Source: JAUUSJ01 sp051880475 (GTDB taxonomy: Bacteria > Bacillota > Clostridia > Lachnospirales > Lachnospiraceae). Taken from it: 64,000 nt of DNA. The stretch's first letter is position 1. Every line of letters begins with the position of its first letter. The stretch lies in NCBI GenBank assembly GCA_051880475.1, contig JBJEOA010000010.1, positions 62,001 through 126,000 of the forward strand, read 5' to 3'. Of this stretch, positions 1 through 9,335 are shown one piece after another. Below the pieces are notes generated by a model. The model did no database searches. It saw only the letters and a list, made by a program, of their open reading frames with translations, and had not been told where the DNA came from. Position numbers and translations under genes: made by a program.

Positions 1-2
1 CG

Positions 3-161
3 TTTATGTCTGGTTCTTCTATTGAACTTAGTGCAGATGCACCGATTCGTCCACCTTATGCTGTATATTTTCAGGGAGGACTTACTTATCCACATGCAAA
101 ATATGGAATTATGATGTCACTGCAAAGAATTTATGAAAAGACAGGTCTAAAACTTATATAG
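3..161 (+). CDS. C-terminal end of an unrecognised protein (partial)
   Basis: An open frame enters from the left edge (frame of base 3) and stops with TAG at 159-161, leaving 52 residues. The visible tail has no membrane segment and contains an aromatic- and proline-containing stretch (PPYAVYFQGGLTYPHAKYG) followed by a short amphipathic helix ending in GLKLI. I do not recognise the family. It looks like the end of a genuine soluble protein because the codon use matches the neighbouring genes and the frame is open to the window edge. The gap to radC is 186 bases with no obvious terminator. No function is offered. Confidence 0.6.
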   Translation, partial: FMSGSSIELSADAPIRPPYAVYFQGGLTYPHAKYGIMMSLQRIYEKTGLKLI

Positions 162-347
162 CATAGGAAGATAGTTGTTCTTAGGGAAAGTGTTATGAAT
201 GAAACTTTAGTTGAGAGTAAGTTTCGAGTGAAAAGGACATTTTTTGTGAAATACTGTGTACAAAAAAATTGAAATATGGTAACATAAAAATGGTTTCTTT
301 ATTGATATTTCATGAGTCAGATGATTGGGAGAATAGATTGGAGGTTC

Positions 348-1049
348 ATGCAAGAAAAAATTTATCAAAAAATGAAAGATTTGCCTAAGAGTGAGAGACC
401 GTACGAGAAATGTCAAATATATGGAGTAAGTTCGCTCACAGACGCAGAATTATTGGCGGTTATTATTCGCACAGGTACAAAAAATTGTAAATCTGTGGAG
501 TTGGCACAGCAGATACTTTCTATTTCGGGAAGGTATGAGGGAATTCTCTCGATTCATCATGTGACAATGGAAAATTTATTGGAACTAAAAGGGATTGGAT
601 TAGTAAAAGCAACACAAATTTTATGCGTGGCGGAGCTTGCAAAAAGGCTTGCGAGAGCTAGTGTGGATATAAGACGAGAGTTTCGTTCTCCAAAAGAGGT
701 AGCAAATGCGTACATGGAATCTATGAGACATTTAGAAAAAGAAGAAGTGAGACTTTTATTATTTGATGGGAAGCATCGTTTTATAAAAGAAACAGTTATC
801 TCGGTGGGAACAGTAAACGCATCCATTTGTAATTCAAGAGAAATTTTTATCGAGGCGTTAAATGCAAAGGCTGTGTATATGATTTTACTACATAATCATC
901 CTTCCGGAGATCCAACTCCGAGTGGAGAAGATATAAGAATAACAAAAAAGCTTCGAGATGGCGCTGATATGATAGGAATTCCGCTCTCAGACCATATTAT
1001 TATTGGTGAGCATTGCTATACTAGTTTCAAAGAAAAAGGATTAATATGA
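348..1049 (+). CDS. radC: RadC family JAB/MPN-domain protein
   Basis: RadC-family protein of 233 residues. The N-terminal part carries a helix-hairpin-helix-like region (LLELKGIGLVKATQI) and the C-terminal part is the JAB/MPN domain. The metal-binding JAMM signature is intact: His182, His184 and Asp195 in HNHPSGDPTPSGED. Despite the old name, a DNA-repair role for the family is not established. The frame is open from an ATG at 312, but that ATG has no ribosome binding site, while the ATG at 348 is preceded by TTGGAGG at a suitable distance, so 348 is chosen. It sits just upstream of mreB, the usual order in Firmicutes, and is probably co-transcribed with it (19-base gap). Confidence 0.95.
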   Translation: MQEKIYQKMKDLPKSERPYEKCQIYGVSSLTDAELLAVIIRTGTKNCKSVELAQQILSISGRYEGILSIHHVTMENLLELKGIGLVKATQILCVAELAKRLARASVDIRREFRSPKEVANAYMESMRHLEKEEVRLLLFDGKHRFIKETVISVGTVNASICNSREIFIEALNAKAVYMILLHNHPSGDPTPSGEDIRITKKLRDGADMIGIPLSDHIIIGEHCYTSFKEKGLI

Positions 1050-1068
1050 TATAAGGAAGGGAAAGAAA

Positions 1069-2094
1069 ATGCAAGAAAGGGCTTATGGAGTTGATCTAGG
1101 TACAAGTGCAATTAAAATTTATCTAAAAGGAAGCCAATCTATTGTCGAACAAAAAAATATGATTACGATGGAAGGGAGAGATAAAATTATTGCATATGGA
1201 GATAGAGCATATGATATGTATGAAAAAACTCCTAAGAAAATAAAGGTAATACAGCCAGTGAGAAATGGAGTTATTGCCGATAGTGTCTCTATGGAAGAAA
1301 TATTGAATTTAATGATTACAGAGTATGACAAAAAATTTAATTCTTTTAGTATGACACGAAAAGAATTTATGATGGCAATCCCATCAAATATTTCGGAAGT
1401 AGAAAAAAAGGCATTCTATGATTTGGCGTATAATTGTGGAATAAAAGCCAAGAATATAAAAATGGTAGAAAAATCGATGGCAGGTGCGATAGGTGCAGGT
1501 GTCGATGTGTTAGAACCTAAGGGAACGATGGTTGTGGATTTAGGAGCCGATACGACGGAAATTTCTGTTTTATCTCTTGGTGGAATTGTGGCTAGCACGG
1601 TTTTAGAAATCGGTGGCAATAAATTGGACGAAGCAATTATGCAGTATATTCGAAGAGAAAATCAGTTATTATGTGGTCGAAAAACTGCGGAGAAAATAAA
1701 AATAGAGCTTGGAAATGCATTTGAGTCTGATGATGAGGCTATTATGGAAGTTGTAGGAAGAGATGTAATGACAGGACTTCCTAAAAAAATGTCTATTTCC
1801 TCTCAAGATGTACATAAGGCGATGAAGGAACAGTTGAGTTTGATAATTGACGCTATTAAATTTATGTTAGAGCAGACACCACCAGAATTATCTGCCGATA
1901 TTATTAATGATGGAATTTATTTTATTGGCGGTGGCTCTAAATTGACAAATCTTAATTTATTAGCACAGTTAGAAACAGGGCTAGATATTAATATGATGGA
2001 AGAGCCAGAAAAAGCCGTGGTAATGGGAATTGGAAAAATTATTGAAGAATCGAAACTAAAGGAATTAGTATTGCCGTCAGAAGAAATGGCTTAA
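1069..2094 (+). CDS. mreB: Rod-shape determining protein MreB (actin homologue)
   Basis: Bacterial actin that forms membrane-associated filaments and guides the elongation machinery (MreC, MreD, PBP2, RodA). Length 341 residues is normal. The phosphate-1 loop is near the start (GVDLGTSAIKIYL), the phosphate-2 loop is GTMVVDLGADTTEIS at about residues 150-164, and the adenosine motif is GIYFIGGGSKLTN near residue 285. The start has an AAGGAAGG-type ribosome binding site. First gene of the mre cluster; the 98-base gap to mreC holds a GNRA-capped hairpin and a short repeat, described separately. It could be the paralogue Mbl; the sequence alone does not settle which. Confidence 0.95.
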   Translation: MQERAYGVDLGTSAIKIYLKGSQSIVEQKNMITMEGRDKIIAYGDRAYDMYEKTPKKIKVIQPVRNGVIADSVSMEEILNLMITEYDKKFNSFSMTRKEFMMAIPSNISEVEKKAFYDLAYNCGIKAKNIKMVEKSMAGAIGAGVDVLEPKGTMVVDLGADTTEISVLSLGGIVASTVLEIGGNKLDEAIMQYIRRENQLLCGRKTAEKIKIELGNAFESDDEAIMEVVGRDVMTGLPKKMSISSQDVHKAMKEQLSLIIDAIKFMLEQTPPELSADIINDGIYFIGGGSKLTNLNLLAQLETGLDINMMEEPEKAVVMGIGKIIEESKLKELVLPSEEMA

Positions 2095-2097
2095 TAC

Positions 2098-2125
2098 TTG
2101 TGGGAGTGTAAAGCACAAAGCAATC
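2098..2125 (+). repeat. Short repeat, copy 1 (related copy at 37708)
   Basis: A 28-base segment that begins TTGTGGGAGTGTAAAG and ends AGCAATC. It recurs with four to five changes at 37708-37735. Part of the motif (AAGTGYGGAGCAAT) also resembles, in reverse complement, an inner arm of the large structured repeat at 58385-58607. Seen by eye; possibly a remnant of a larger mobile or structured element. Confidence 0.5.
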
Positions 2126-2141
2126 GAATCTTCATTCATAA

Positions 2142-2161
2142 CTGCCTGCGAAAGCAGGCAG
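2142..2161 (+). other. GNRA-capped hairpin between mreB and mreC
   Basis: Perfect 8-bp stem CTGCCTGC/GCAGGCAG closed by a GAAA tetraloop. No T tract follows, so it is not a normal intrinsic terminator. It may set mRNA stability or processing between mreB and mreC. Confidence 0.6.
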
Positions 2162-2192
2162 ATTAGTTTAGTATAAGACAGGGAGGCAAAGT

Positions 2193-3131
2193 ATGAATCG
2201 GAGAAATAACTTCAAATTATCTGGAAAAATATGTATGATTATTGGAACAATACTTTGTGTCAGTCTATTTGCATTAAGTCTAAAAGCTGAGAAAGTAGTA
2301 AAGCCATTAAAAAATTCAGTTTCTTCTACTCTGACACCAGTACAAAGTGGAATAAACAAGACAGGAAATTGGTTTGTTAACCATATTTCATTTCTTTCGA
2401 ATCTTTCGAATATAAAGAAAGAAAATGATGAATTAAGAACAAAAGTGGAACAATTAGACGCTAGATTGAGTCAAATGGAAAAAGAAGAGACCGAATTAAA
2501 GCGACTTAGAAAATTATTAGATATGAGTGAAAAATACAGTGAATATCCATCTGTTGCTGCTAATGTGATTGGGAGAGGACCACAAAACTGGTTTGACACC
2601 ATTGTTATTGACAAAGGAGCGAAAGATGGAATTGAGGAGGGAATGAATGTCCTATCGGGAGATGGACTAGTGGGAATTATCATTGAGGTACAAGATAGAA
2701 GTTCACAGATTATGTCGATTATTGATGATGAGAGTAATGTGAGTGCAATGTCCTTAAAGACAAATGATATTTTTATAGTAAATGGCAATGAAGAGACCAT
2801 ACAAGAAGGATATATCGGAATTAAAGATATCGATAAGAATGCTAAGGTTAAAGAAGGAGACGAGGTTATAACTTCTAATATCAGTTCAAAATACTTAGCA
2901 GGAATGACGATAGGAAGAATTAAGGATATTAAACTAAGTGAATCTAAGCTTTCTAAGACAGCAAAATTAGAACCGGCAGTGGATTTTAAGCATTTACAGG
3001 AAGTGCTGATTATAAAAAAATTAAAATTTGATGACGATTCAAAGAAAAAACAAAGCGAGACAAGCACAGAAAGTAAAAGCACAGAAAGTAAAAATACAGA
3101 GAGTAAAAATATAGCGAAAGAGGAAGAATAA
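2193..3131 (+). CDS. mreC: Cell shape-determining protein MreC
   Basis: MreC scaffolds the elongation complex on the outer face of the membrane. Of 312 residues, about 12-32 form one transmembrane helix, followed by a coiled coil at about 70-110 (NIKKENDELRTKVEQLDARL) and the beta-rich MreC domain (VIGRGPQNWFDTIVIDKGAKDG, GDGLVGIIIEV). The last 30 residues are low-complexity with three copies of a TESK-type repeat, a hydrophilic tail longer than in Bacillus MreC. The ribosome binding site is GGGAGG, 7 bases before ATG. mreD follows after 2 bases, showing an operon. Confidence 0.93.
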   Translation: MNRRNNFKLSGKICMIIGTILCVSLFALSLKAEKVVKPLKNSVSSTLTPVQSGINKTGNWFVNHISFLSNLSNIKKENDELRTKVEQLDARLSQMEKEETELKRLRKLLDMSEKYSEYPSVAANVIGRGPQNWFDTIVIDKGAKDGIEEGMNVLSGDGLVGIIIEVQDRSSQIMSIIDDESNVSAMSLKTNDIFIVNGNEETIQEGYIGIKDIDKNAKVKEGDEVITSNISSKYLAGMTIGRIKDIKLSESKLSKTAKLEPAVDFKHLQEVLIIKKLKFDDDSKKKQSETSTESKSTESKNTESKNIAKEEE

Positions 3132-3133
3132 AG

Positions 3134-3667
3134 ATGAAAAATGAGGCCAAAAAAGTTATTATAATAGGGATTTTTGTGATAATTGGTTTTCTGCTTCAGA
3201 CATCTATATTTCCTTTTTTTTCCTTATCTGGGGTAGTTCCCAATATCATTCTTTTATTAGTAGTATCAATTGCAATGATAAATGGAAGTGTATCGGCTAT
3301 GATAGTGGGATTTATATGTGGCCTTCTTATTGATATTATGTATGGTGGATTACTTGGAGTTTATGCCTTTTTATATATGTTTTTAGGGTATATCAATGGA
3401 TATTTTCATGTAGTATTTTTTGCACAGAAAGGGCCTTTGCCCCTCATTCTTGTATTTATAAATGATTTTATTTACAATCTTATTATATATTTTATTTTTT
3501 TCCTGCCTCAGAAAAAAGTTCATTTTTTGTTTTATTTAAAGAAAAATATTTTGCCAGAGCTAATTTATACAACCGTAATTTTTATTATTATGTATCAAGT
3601 GTTTTTAAAGATTTATGGATTAACAAAGATAAAAAAGAAAAAAAGGAGGGGATGGCATGTTTTCTAG
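3134..3667 (+). CDS. mreD: Rod-shape determining protein MreD
   Basis: Small polytopic membrane protein of the elongasome, 177 residues. Five or six hydrophobic helices cover almost the whole chain; the end is strongly basic (KIKKKKRRGWH). MreD proteins are poorly conserved in sequence; the call rests on size, membrane topology and position between mreC and the class B PBP. Its last 11 bases overlap the PBP gene, implying translational coupling. Confidence 0.88.
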   Translation: MKNEAKKVIIIGIFVIIGFLLQTSIFPFFSLSGVVPNIILLLVVSIAMINGSVSAMIVGFICGLLIDIMYGGLLGVYAFLYMFLGYINGYFHVVFFAQKGPLPLILVFINDFIYNLIIYFIFFLPQKKVHFLFYLKKNILPELIYTTVIFIIMYQVFLKIYGLTKIKKKKRRGWHVF

Positions 3668-6548
3668 ATTTAAAAAGTCACTATGCGATTTATTAGAAAA
3701 TAGATTTGCGGTTTTGATTTTTGTATGCACTCTCCTTTTTCTGGCACTTATTTATCGCTTGTTTGTCTTACAAATTGTGGAGGGAGAATATCATGCCTCT
3801 CAGTTTTCAAATAAGACAAAGAAGGAAATGATTATAAATGGGACAAGAGGAACTATATATGATGCAAACGGAAAAATTCTTGCTTATGATAAACTTTCAT
3901 ATACAGTTTATTTCGAAAATACAGATAAGTTTACTACTTTAGCTAAGAAAAATGATACATCTGAGGGAGAAGAAAAAAATAAAGTAATCTATCGTCTTAT
4001 AAAGAAATTGGAAAAAAATAAAGATAAAGTTATAACACAATTGCCTATTGAAATAAAAGATGATGGAAAACTTAAATTTACGATAAGTGGAACAAGAAAG
4101 ACACAGTTTTTAAAAGAGGTATATGGGCTTTCGGATTATGAAAAATTAAGTGATTCCGATAAAAAAGAGGCAGATAAGTTGTTAAAAAGTAATGCGGAGG
4201 AAGTTTTTAAATATTTAAGGTATGGAGAAGGTGGATACAAAAATTATACAAAGATGTTTAATATAAGCGAGGAATATTCTAAGAAAGATGCATTAAAAAT
4301 TATGAATATCCGCTATATGCTTTATTTAAATCGATTTTCACAGTCAACTCCAGTAAAGATTGCCTCTAATATTAGTGAAAAGTCTCTAGTAGAAATTGAA
4401 GAAGATGAAATAAATTTTACAGGAATTAGTATTAAAACGGACTCCATTAGAGTATATAATGATAGTAAGTATTTTTCTCATATTATCGGGTACACTGGTG
4501 CAATCTCAGAATCGGAGTTGGAAGAACAAAATACGAAAGAGACGCTCTATGAATCTAGTGATGTTATCGGAAAAACTGGATTGGAAAAGTCTATGGAATC
4601 TTATCTGAGAGGAAAAAAGGGAAAACAAGAAGCTTATGTGGATAGTATGGGAAAATTGCTTCAAGTGACACAAAAGACGGAGGCTCAAGCTGGCAATGAT
4701 ATTTACCTGACGATTGACGCTGATTTGCAAAAATATTGTTATGATACATTAGAGCGTAGATTGGCTGGAATTATATTAGAAAAATTGACAGAGCAAACGA
4801 GAGAGGAATTAGATAGTAGCAAGCAAATTAGAATTTCCATTCAAGACGTATATCATGCCTTTTTTGAGAATAATATACTAGATATGGATGAAATTTCTTC
4901 TGAGAAAGCAACAGGAGTAGAAAAAGAAGTTGCCTCTTTACTGATAAATAAAAAATCTAGAGTAATATCTTTTATTACGGGACAGCTAAGAGGACAGGCA
5001 GTTATTCAAAAAGAATTAGAAGGCTCAAAAAAAGAATATATGCAGTATGTATATGACTTTTTGTCTGAAGATGGTATTATCGATAAGTCAGCTATTGATA
5101 CTGAAGATGAAAATTACAAAAAATGGAGACAAGAAAAAAAATCTTTGCAAAGTTTTTTGAAGTATGCAATCAATAAAGAATGGATTTCTATTTCAAACCT
5201 TAATTTGTCTAGTAATTATTATAGTACAAATGAGATATATGAAGCGTTAGTAGATTATATAAGAGAAGAATTAAAAGATAGGACAGACTTTGACAAACTT
5301 TTATATAAGGCTATGATACAATCAAGTGAGTTATCAGGGAGAAAAATATGTTCTTTGTTATTAGCACAGGGAATTGTAAAAAGAGATAATGACTATAAAC
5401 AATTAGAGTCGGGCTCTATTAGTCCTTATAGCTATATCTCGAAAAAGATTAAGAAAATGGAGATAAAACCAGATCAGCTTGCCTTAGATCCTTGTTCGGG
5501 TTCTGTGGTGGTGACAGATACAAAGACTGGAAATATATTGGCTTTGGTAACTTATCCAAGTTATGATAATAATAAATTGGCCAATAATATTGATTCCAAA
5601 TATTATGAATCTTTACTTGAAAACAAGACAAAACCGTTGTATAATAGAGCAACTCAAGAGAAAAAAGCACCTGGCTCTACATTTAAACCACTTGTTAGTA
5701 TTGCGGCATTAGAGGAGAATTTTATTACTGGAAAGACAAAGATTGATACAAAAGGTATTTTTAAAAAGGTAACTCCGTATTCTAAATGTTGGATTTATCC
5801 TAAAAGTCATGGAAAAATTAATGTTTCTAAGGCAATAGGAGTTTCTTGCAATTACTTTTTCTATAATTTAGGATATAAGATGTCTTACAAAAATGGTGTG
5901 TATCAATCTAATCTGGGAATAAATTTAATTCATAAGTATGCGGCAATGTTTGGATTTGATGAAACTTCAGGAATAGAAATTCCAGAAGTTAGTCCAAATA
6001 TTGCGGATGCGGATCCTATTCGTGCGGCAATCGGACAGAGCAATAATGCCTTTACTGCAACTCAGATTTCTAGATATGTGACATCAATTGCAAATAGAGG
6101 TGATTTGTATAGTCTAACTTTGGTTGATAAGATAAAAAATAGTAAGGGAAAGGTGATACAAAAAAACAACAAAGAGGAGAGAAAAGAAAAATTAGATATT
6201 AAATCTACATCTTGGAGTTTAGTGCATAACGGCATGTATCAAGTTACCCATGGAAAAGAAAGTTCCATTAATAATTTATATGGGAATTTCAAAATAAAAG
6301 TATCAGGAAAAACAGGTACGGCACAGGAAGATAAAAAGAGAGCAAACCACGCACTTTTTGTATCGTTTGCTCCATCAAATAAGCCAGAAGTATCTATTAC
6401 GACGGTAATTCCATATGGCTATACGTCTTCCTATGCGGCAGAGACGACAAAAGATTTTTATAAATATTATTTTAATTTAGTTTCTGCAAAAGAAAAGAAA
6501 AATAAAAATGCGTTATTACCAACGAGCGGCACGATATCTGCTGATTAA
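3657..6548 (+). CDS. mrdA: Penicillin-binding protein 2 (class B transpeptidase), very long form
   Basis: D,D-transpeptidase that crosslinks peptidoglycan during elongation with RodA. One transmembrane helix lies at about residues 17-37, then the dimerisation/pedestal domain (GTRGTIYDANGKILA), then the transpeptidase domain. All three catalytic motifs are present: Ser674-x-x-Lys677 (PGSTFKP), Ser730-Cys-Asn732 and Lys885-Thr-Gly887. At 963 residues it is about 300 longer than the Bacillus and E. coli enzymes. The excess is a hydrophilic, helix-rich insertion, roughly residues 365-605, placed just before the transpeptidase core resumes at SGSVVVTDTKTGNILALVTYP. Long PBP2s are known in Lachnospiraceae. 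AAGGAGGGG precedes the start, which overlaps mreD. Confidence 0.93.
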   Translation: MFSRFKKSLCDLLENRFAVLIFVCTLLFLALIYRLFVLQIVEGEYHASQFSNKTKKEMIINGTRGTIYDANGKILAYDKLSYTVYFENTDKFTTLAKKNDTSEGEEKNKVIYRLIKKLEKNKDKVITQLPIEIKDDGKLKFTISGTRKTQFLKEVYGLSDYEKLSDSDKKEADKLLKSNAEEVFKYLRYGEGGYKNYTKMFNISEEYSKKDALKIMNIRYMLYLNRFSQSTPVKIASNISEKSLVEIEEDEINFTGISIKTDSIRVYNDSKYFSHIIGYTGAISESELEEQNTKETLYESSDVIGKTGLEKSMESYLRGKKGKQEAYVDSMGKLLQVTQKTEAQAGNDIYLTIDADLQKYCYDTLERRLAGIILEKLTEQTREELDSSKQIRISIQDVYHAFFENNILDMDEISSEKATGVEKEVASLLINKKSRVISFITGQLRGQAVIQKELEGSKKEYMQYVYDFLSEDGIIDKSAIDTEDENYKKWRQEKKSLQSFLKYAINKEWISISNLNLSSNYYSTNEIYEALVDYIREELKDRTDFDKLLYKAMIQSSELSGRKICSLLLAQGIVKRDNDYKQLESGSISPYSYISKKIKKMEIKPDQLALDPCSGSVVVTDTKTGNILALVTYPSYDNNKLANNIDSKYYESLLENKTKPLYNRATQEKKAPGSTFKPLVSIAALEENFITGKTKIDTKGIFKKVTPYSKCWIYPKSHGKINVSKAIGVSCNYFFYNLGYKMSYKNGVYQSNLGINLIHKYAAMFGFDETSGIEIPEVSPNIADADPIRAAIGQSNNAFTATQISRYVTSIANRGDLYSLTLVDKIKNSKGKVIQKNNKEERKEKLDIKSTSWSLVHNGMYQVTHGKESSINNLYGNFKIKVSGKTGTAQEDKKRANHALFVSFAPSNKPEVSITTVIPYGYTSSYAAETTKDFYKYYFNLVSAKEKKNKNALLPTSGTISAD

Positions 6549-6583
6549 AGAGAAACAATTTCATAGTAATAAGAGGTGAAGTC

Positions 6584-7297
6584 ATGGGCAGTCCGGTCAT
6601 TATTAAGGGAAACAAATATGGATTTGTACTTGTACTGGATGAACAGTTAGATTTTATTTTACTAAGAAGAGAAATTGCGGAAAAATTTAAAGAATCCAAT
6701 CGCTTTTTTAACGCAAGTAGTCAGGTGACGATTCAATTTGAAGGTCGAAAATTATCGAGTGAGGAAAAAGGGTTAGTATTAGAGACCATAAGAGAGACAA
6801 CAAATTTGAATATTTCTTATATTACAGATATTACAGAAAAAGAAAAAAAGCAAGAAAACTGTCTCACCACTCAGATAAAAGAAACCAAAAAAGAAATACA
6901 AAAAATATCTTCTCTAGAATTACCCGCTGGGAAAAATCATTTTTATCGAGGAAATTTGTCAGCGGGACAATCTATAGAAGTGAAAGGAAATATTACTCTA
7001 TTAGGAGATATTAAAAAAGGTGCGTCGGTGAGTGCTAGAGGAAATGTCCTCGTTATTGGACAAGTACAAGGAGCAGTTTTTGCAGGCTATCCAAACCATA
7101 GTCAATGTTTTGTCATGGCACTTAATTTAAATCCCTCGCAGCTTCGTATAGGAAAAATATATCTCTATGAAAAAAAGAAAAAAATTCCCAAAAAAGCACA
7201 GATAGACGAGAATCAAATAAAACCACAATTTGCTTTTATAGAGAAAGGCTCTATTCGTATGGAGTTATTAGAAAAGACTTTTAGATATAATATATGA
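6584..7297 (+). CDS. minC: Septum site-determining protein MinC
   Basis: FtsZ-assembly inhibitor that acts with MinD to stop division near the poles. Length 237 residues. The N-terminal FtsZ-inhibiting domain covers about 1-95, and the C-terminal beta-helix domain about 115-220, with the typical repeats GNLSAGQSIEVKGNITLLGDIKKGASVSARGN split across turns and the conserved GQVQGAVFAGYP. Preceded by AGAGGTG. It lies between PBP2 and minD, a common arrangement. Confidence 0.93.
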   Translation: MGSPVIIKGNKYGFVLVLDEQLDFILLRREIAEKFKESNRFFNASSQVTIQFEGRKLSSEEKGLVLETIRETTNLNISYITDITEKEKKQENCLTTQIKETKKEIQKISSLELPAGKNHFYRGNLSAGQSIEVKGNITLLGDIKKGASVSARGNVLVIGQVQGAVFAGYPNHSQCFVMALNLNPSQLRIGKIYLYEKKKKIPKKAQIDENQIKPQFAFIEKGSIRMELLEKTFRYNI

Positions 7298-7361
7298 GAA
7301 ACTGTATAGTAGGTTTTTTAAGTAATAATTTCATAGTAAAGGCAGTATTGGAGGAATAAAA

Positions 7362-8153
7362 ATGAGTGAGGTCATTGTAGTTACATCTGGTAAAGGTGGC
7401 GTTGGAAAGACAACTACCACTGCAAATATAGGAGTTGGACTTGCAAAACTAGGAAAGAAAGTCGTACTAGTTGACACAGATATCGGGCTTCGCAATCTGG
7501 ATGTGGTGATGGGATTAGAAAATCGTATTGTCTATAATTTGGTAGATGTCGTGGAGGGAACTTGTCGCATGAGACAAGCATTGATTAAAGATAAAAGATA
7601 TCCAAATCTTTCTCTCATGCCATCTGCACAGACAAGAGATAAAACAGCCGTCACGCCAGAACAGATGAAGAAGCTAATCGAAGAACTAAAAGAAGAATTT
7701 GAGTATATTATATTAGATTGTCCAGCGGGAATTGAGAGGGGATTTCAAAATGCGATTGCTGGAGCTACATCCGCTATTATCGTTACAACACCAGAAGTCT
7801 CAGCGATTCGAGATGCAGATCGAATCATCGGATTATTGGAGTCTAGTGAGATAAAAGATGTCTCATTAATTGTAAATAAAATTCGTATGAATATGGTAAA
7901 AAGGGGCGATATGATGTCGGTAGAAGATGTAATTGACATTTTAGCGATAGATTTAATAGGAATTGTTCCAGATGATGAAAATATTGTAGTGGCATCTAAT
8001 GAGGGAGAGCCGCTAGTTGGTTCTTACTCCAAAGCTGGGACGGCTTATATGAATATATGTGGAAGAATTTTGGGAGAAGATATTCCATTTTTAGACTTGG
8101 AGAGGGAAAATTTTTTTATTCGAGTAAAAAAACTTTTCCAAAAAGAGTATTAG
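7362..8153 (+). CDS. minD: Septum site-determining ATPase MinD
   Basis: Membrane-binding ParA-type ATPase, 263 residues. The deviant Walker A motif is at residues 10-17 (GKGGVGKT) with the signature lysine at 11. The switch motifs DTDIGLRNLD and DCPAGIERGFQ are typical. The C-terminal amphipathic membrane-targeting helix (FFIRVKKLFQKEY) is intact. The ribosome binding site is TGGAGGA. There is no room for minE before rodA (14-base gap), so the oscillation partner is absent here; see findings. Confidence 0.96.
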   Translation: MSEVIVVTSGKGGVGKTTTTANIGVGLAKLGKKVVLVDTDIGLRNLDVVMGLENRIVYNLVDVVEGTCRMRQALIKDKRYPNLSLMPSAQTRDKTAVTPEQMKKLIEELKEEFEYIILDCPAGIERGFQNAIAGATSAIIVTTPEVSAIRDADRIIGLLESSEIKDVSLIVNKIRMNMVKRGDMMSVEDVIDILAIDLIGIVPDDENIVVASNEGEPLVGSYSKAGTAYMNICGRILGEDIPFLDLERENFFIRVKKLFQKEY

Positions 8154-8167
8154 AAGGACATTACCGT

Positions 8168-9325
8168 ATGAGAGGAAATAATAGTAAAATTCAAAAGAAA
8201 TCAAAATTATATATTGATATTAAAAAATATAATTGGGAAAATTATAATTGGTTTCTAGCGATTATTGTGTTTGCCATATGTTGTTTTGGTGTTATGTGTA
8301 TTCACTGCGCAAATAGTAGTTTTACTGTAAAACAAATTTTAGGGCTGATTATGGGGACAATTCTTATGATTGGTTTTTCTTGTATTGATTATCATAAAAT
8401 ATGTAATTGGTATTGGGGACTTTATGGAATTTTGAATCTTTTCTTAGTTTTAGTACTAGTGATTGGAAAAGAAGTAAACGGGTCAAGAAGATGGATTGAT
8501 TTGAAAATTTTTACTTTTCAACCTTCTGAGCTTGCAAAAATATTAATTATTTTATTTGTAGCGACCTATATTGATGTCCATAAAAAAGAAATCAATGAAA
8601 TATTTATGTGGATAAAATTATTATTATTTTGTGCAGTTCCTATTATATTTATTGTGACAGAGCCAGATTTGTCCACGACAATTGATCTTATTTTTATTTT
8701 GTCAGCTATTGTATTTGTAGGAGGGATTAGCCTAAAGTTTATTCGAAATGTTTTAATTGTGATGATTCCAGCTTTAGGTATTGCGTTTTGGTATATACAG
8801 ACACCAGAACAAAAATTGCTAAAACCCTATCAGCTTACTAGAGTTATGACATTTTTACATCCACAAAATTATGTGGATAGTTCAGGATATCAACAAAACA
8901 ATTCCATTATGGCAATTGGTTCAGGAAGATTATTAGGAAAGGGATTGTTTAGTAGCTCTACCTCTGATGTGAAAGGAAGTAGTACAGGGCTGATTTCTGA
9001 ACAGCAGACAGATTTTATTTTTTCAGTAGTGGGGGAATCATTAGGTTTTGTTGGAAGTGTGATTGTTATTGCAATTTTAGCACTAATAGTGTTACAATGT
9101 ATAGTAGTGGCAAGAAAGGCAAGAGATATTTCCGGTCAATTAATTGCAACGGGGATGGCAGCGCTCGTATGTTTTCAATCGTTTATAAATATTGGTGTTG
9201 CTACAGCATTATTGCCTAATACAGGATTACCGCTGCCGTTTCTTAGTTATGGTTTGACCTCACTGATTAGTAATATGATGGGAATAGGTGTAGTATTAAA
9301 TATTAGTTTGCAAAGAAGACGTTAG
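8168..9325 (+). CDS. rodA: RodA/FtsW-family peptidoglycan glycosyltransferase (SEDS)
   Basis: SEDS-family polymerase that builds glycan strands with the class B PBP encoded upstream. 385 residues with about ten membrane helices. Family motifs seen: GSRRWIDLKIFTFQPSELAK, the TEPDLST segment and the C-terminal LPFLSYGLTSLISNMMGIG. The reading frame is open from an ATG inside minD, but the ATG at 8168 has GAAGGACA at the right distance and gives a normal N-terminus. Being next to mre, PBP2 and min, it is called RodA rather than FtsW or SpoVE. Confidence 0.92.
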   Translation: MRGNNSKIQKKSKLYIDIKKYNWENYNWFLAIIVFAICCFGVMCIHCANSSFTVKQILGLIMGTILMIGFSCIDYHKICNWYWGLYGILNLFLVLVLVIGKEVNGSRRWIDLKIFTFQPSELAKILIILFVATYIDVHKKEINEIFMWIKLLLFCAVPIIFIVTEPDLSTTIDLIFILSAIVFVGGISLKFIRNVLIVMIPALGIAFWYIQTPEQKLLKPYQLTRVMTFLHPQNYVDSSGYQQNNSIMAIGSGRLLGKGLFSSSTSDVKGSSTGLISEQQTDFIFSVVGESLGFVGSVIVIAILALIVLQCIVVARKARDISGQLIATGMAALVCFQSFINIGVATALLPNTGLPLPFLSYGLTSLISNMMGIGVVLNISLQRRR

Positions 9326-9335
9326 GAGGAAGAAA

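Noticed and set aside
312..347. Longer radC start at 312
   Set aside because: No ribosome binding site before it, while GGAGG precedes the ATG at 348.
2471..3082. 203-residue open frame on the minus strand inside mreC
   Set aside because: Fully antisense to a well-supported mreC, serine/isoleucine-rich shadow composition, no ribosome binding site or family resemblance.
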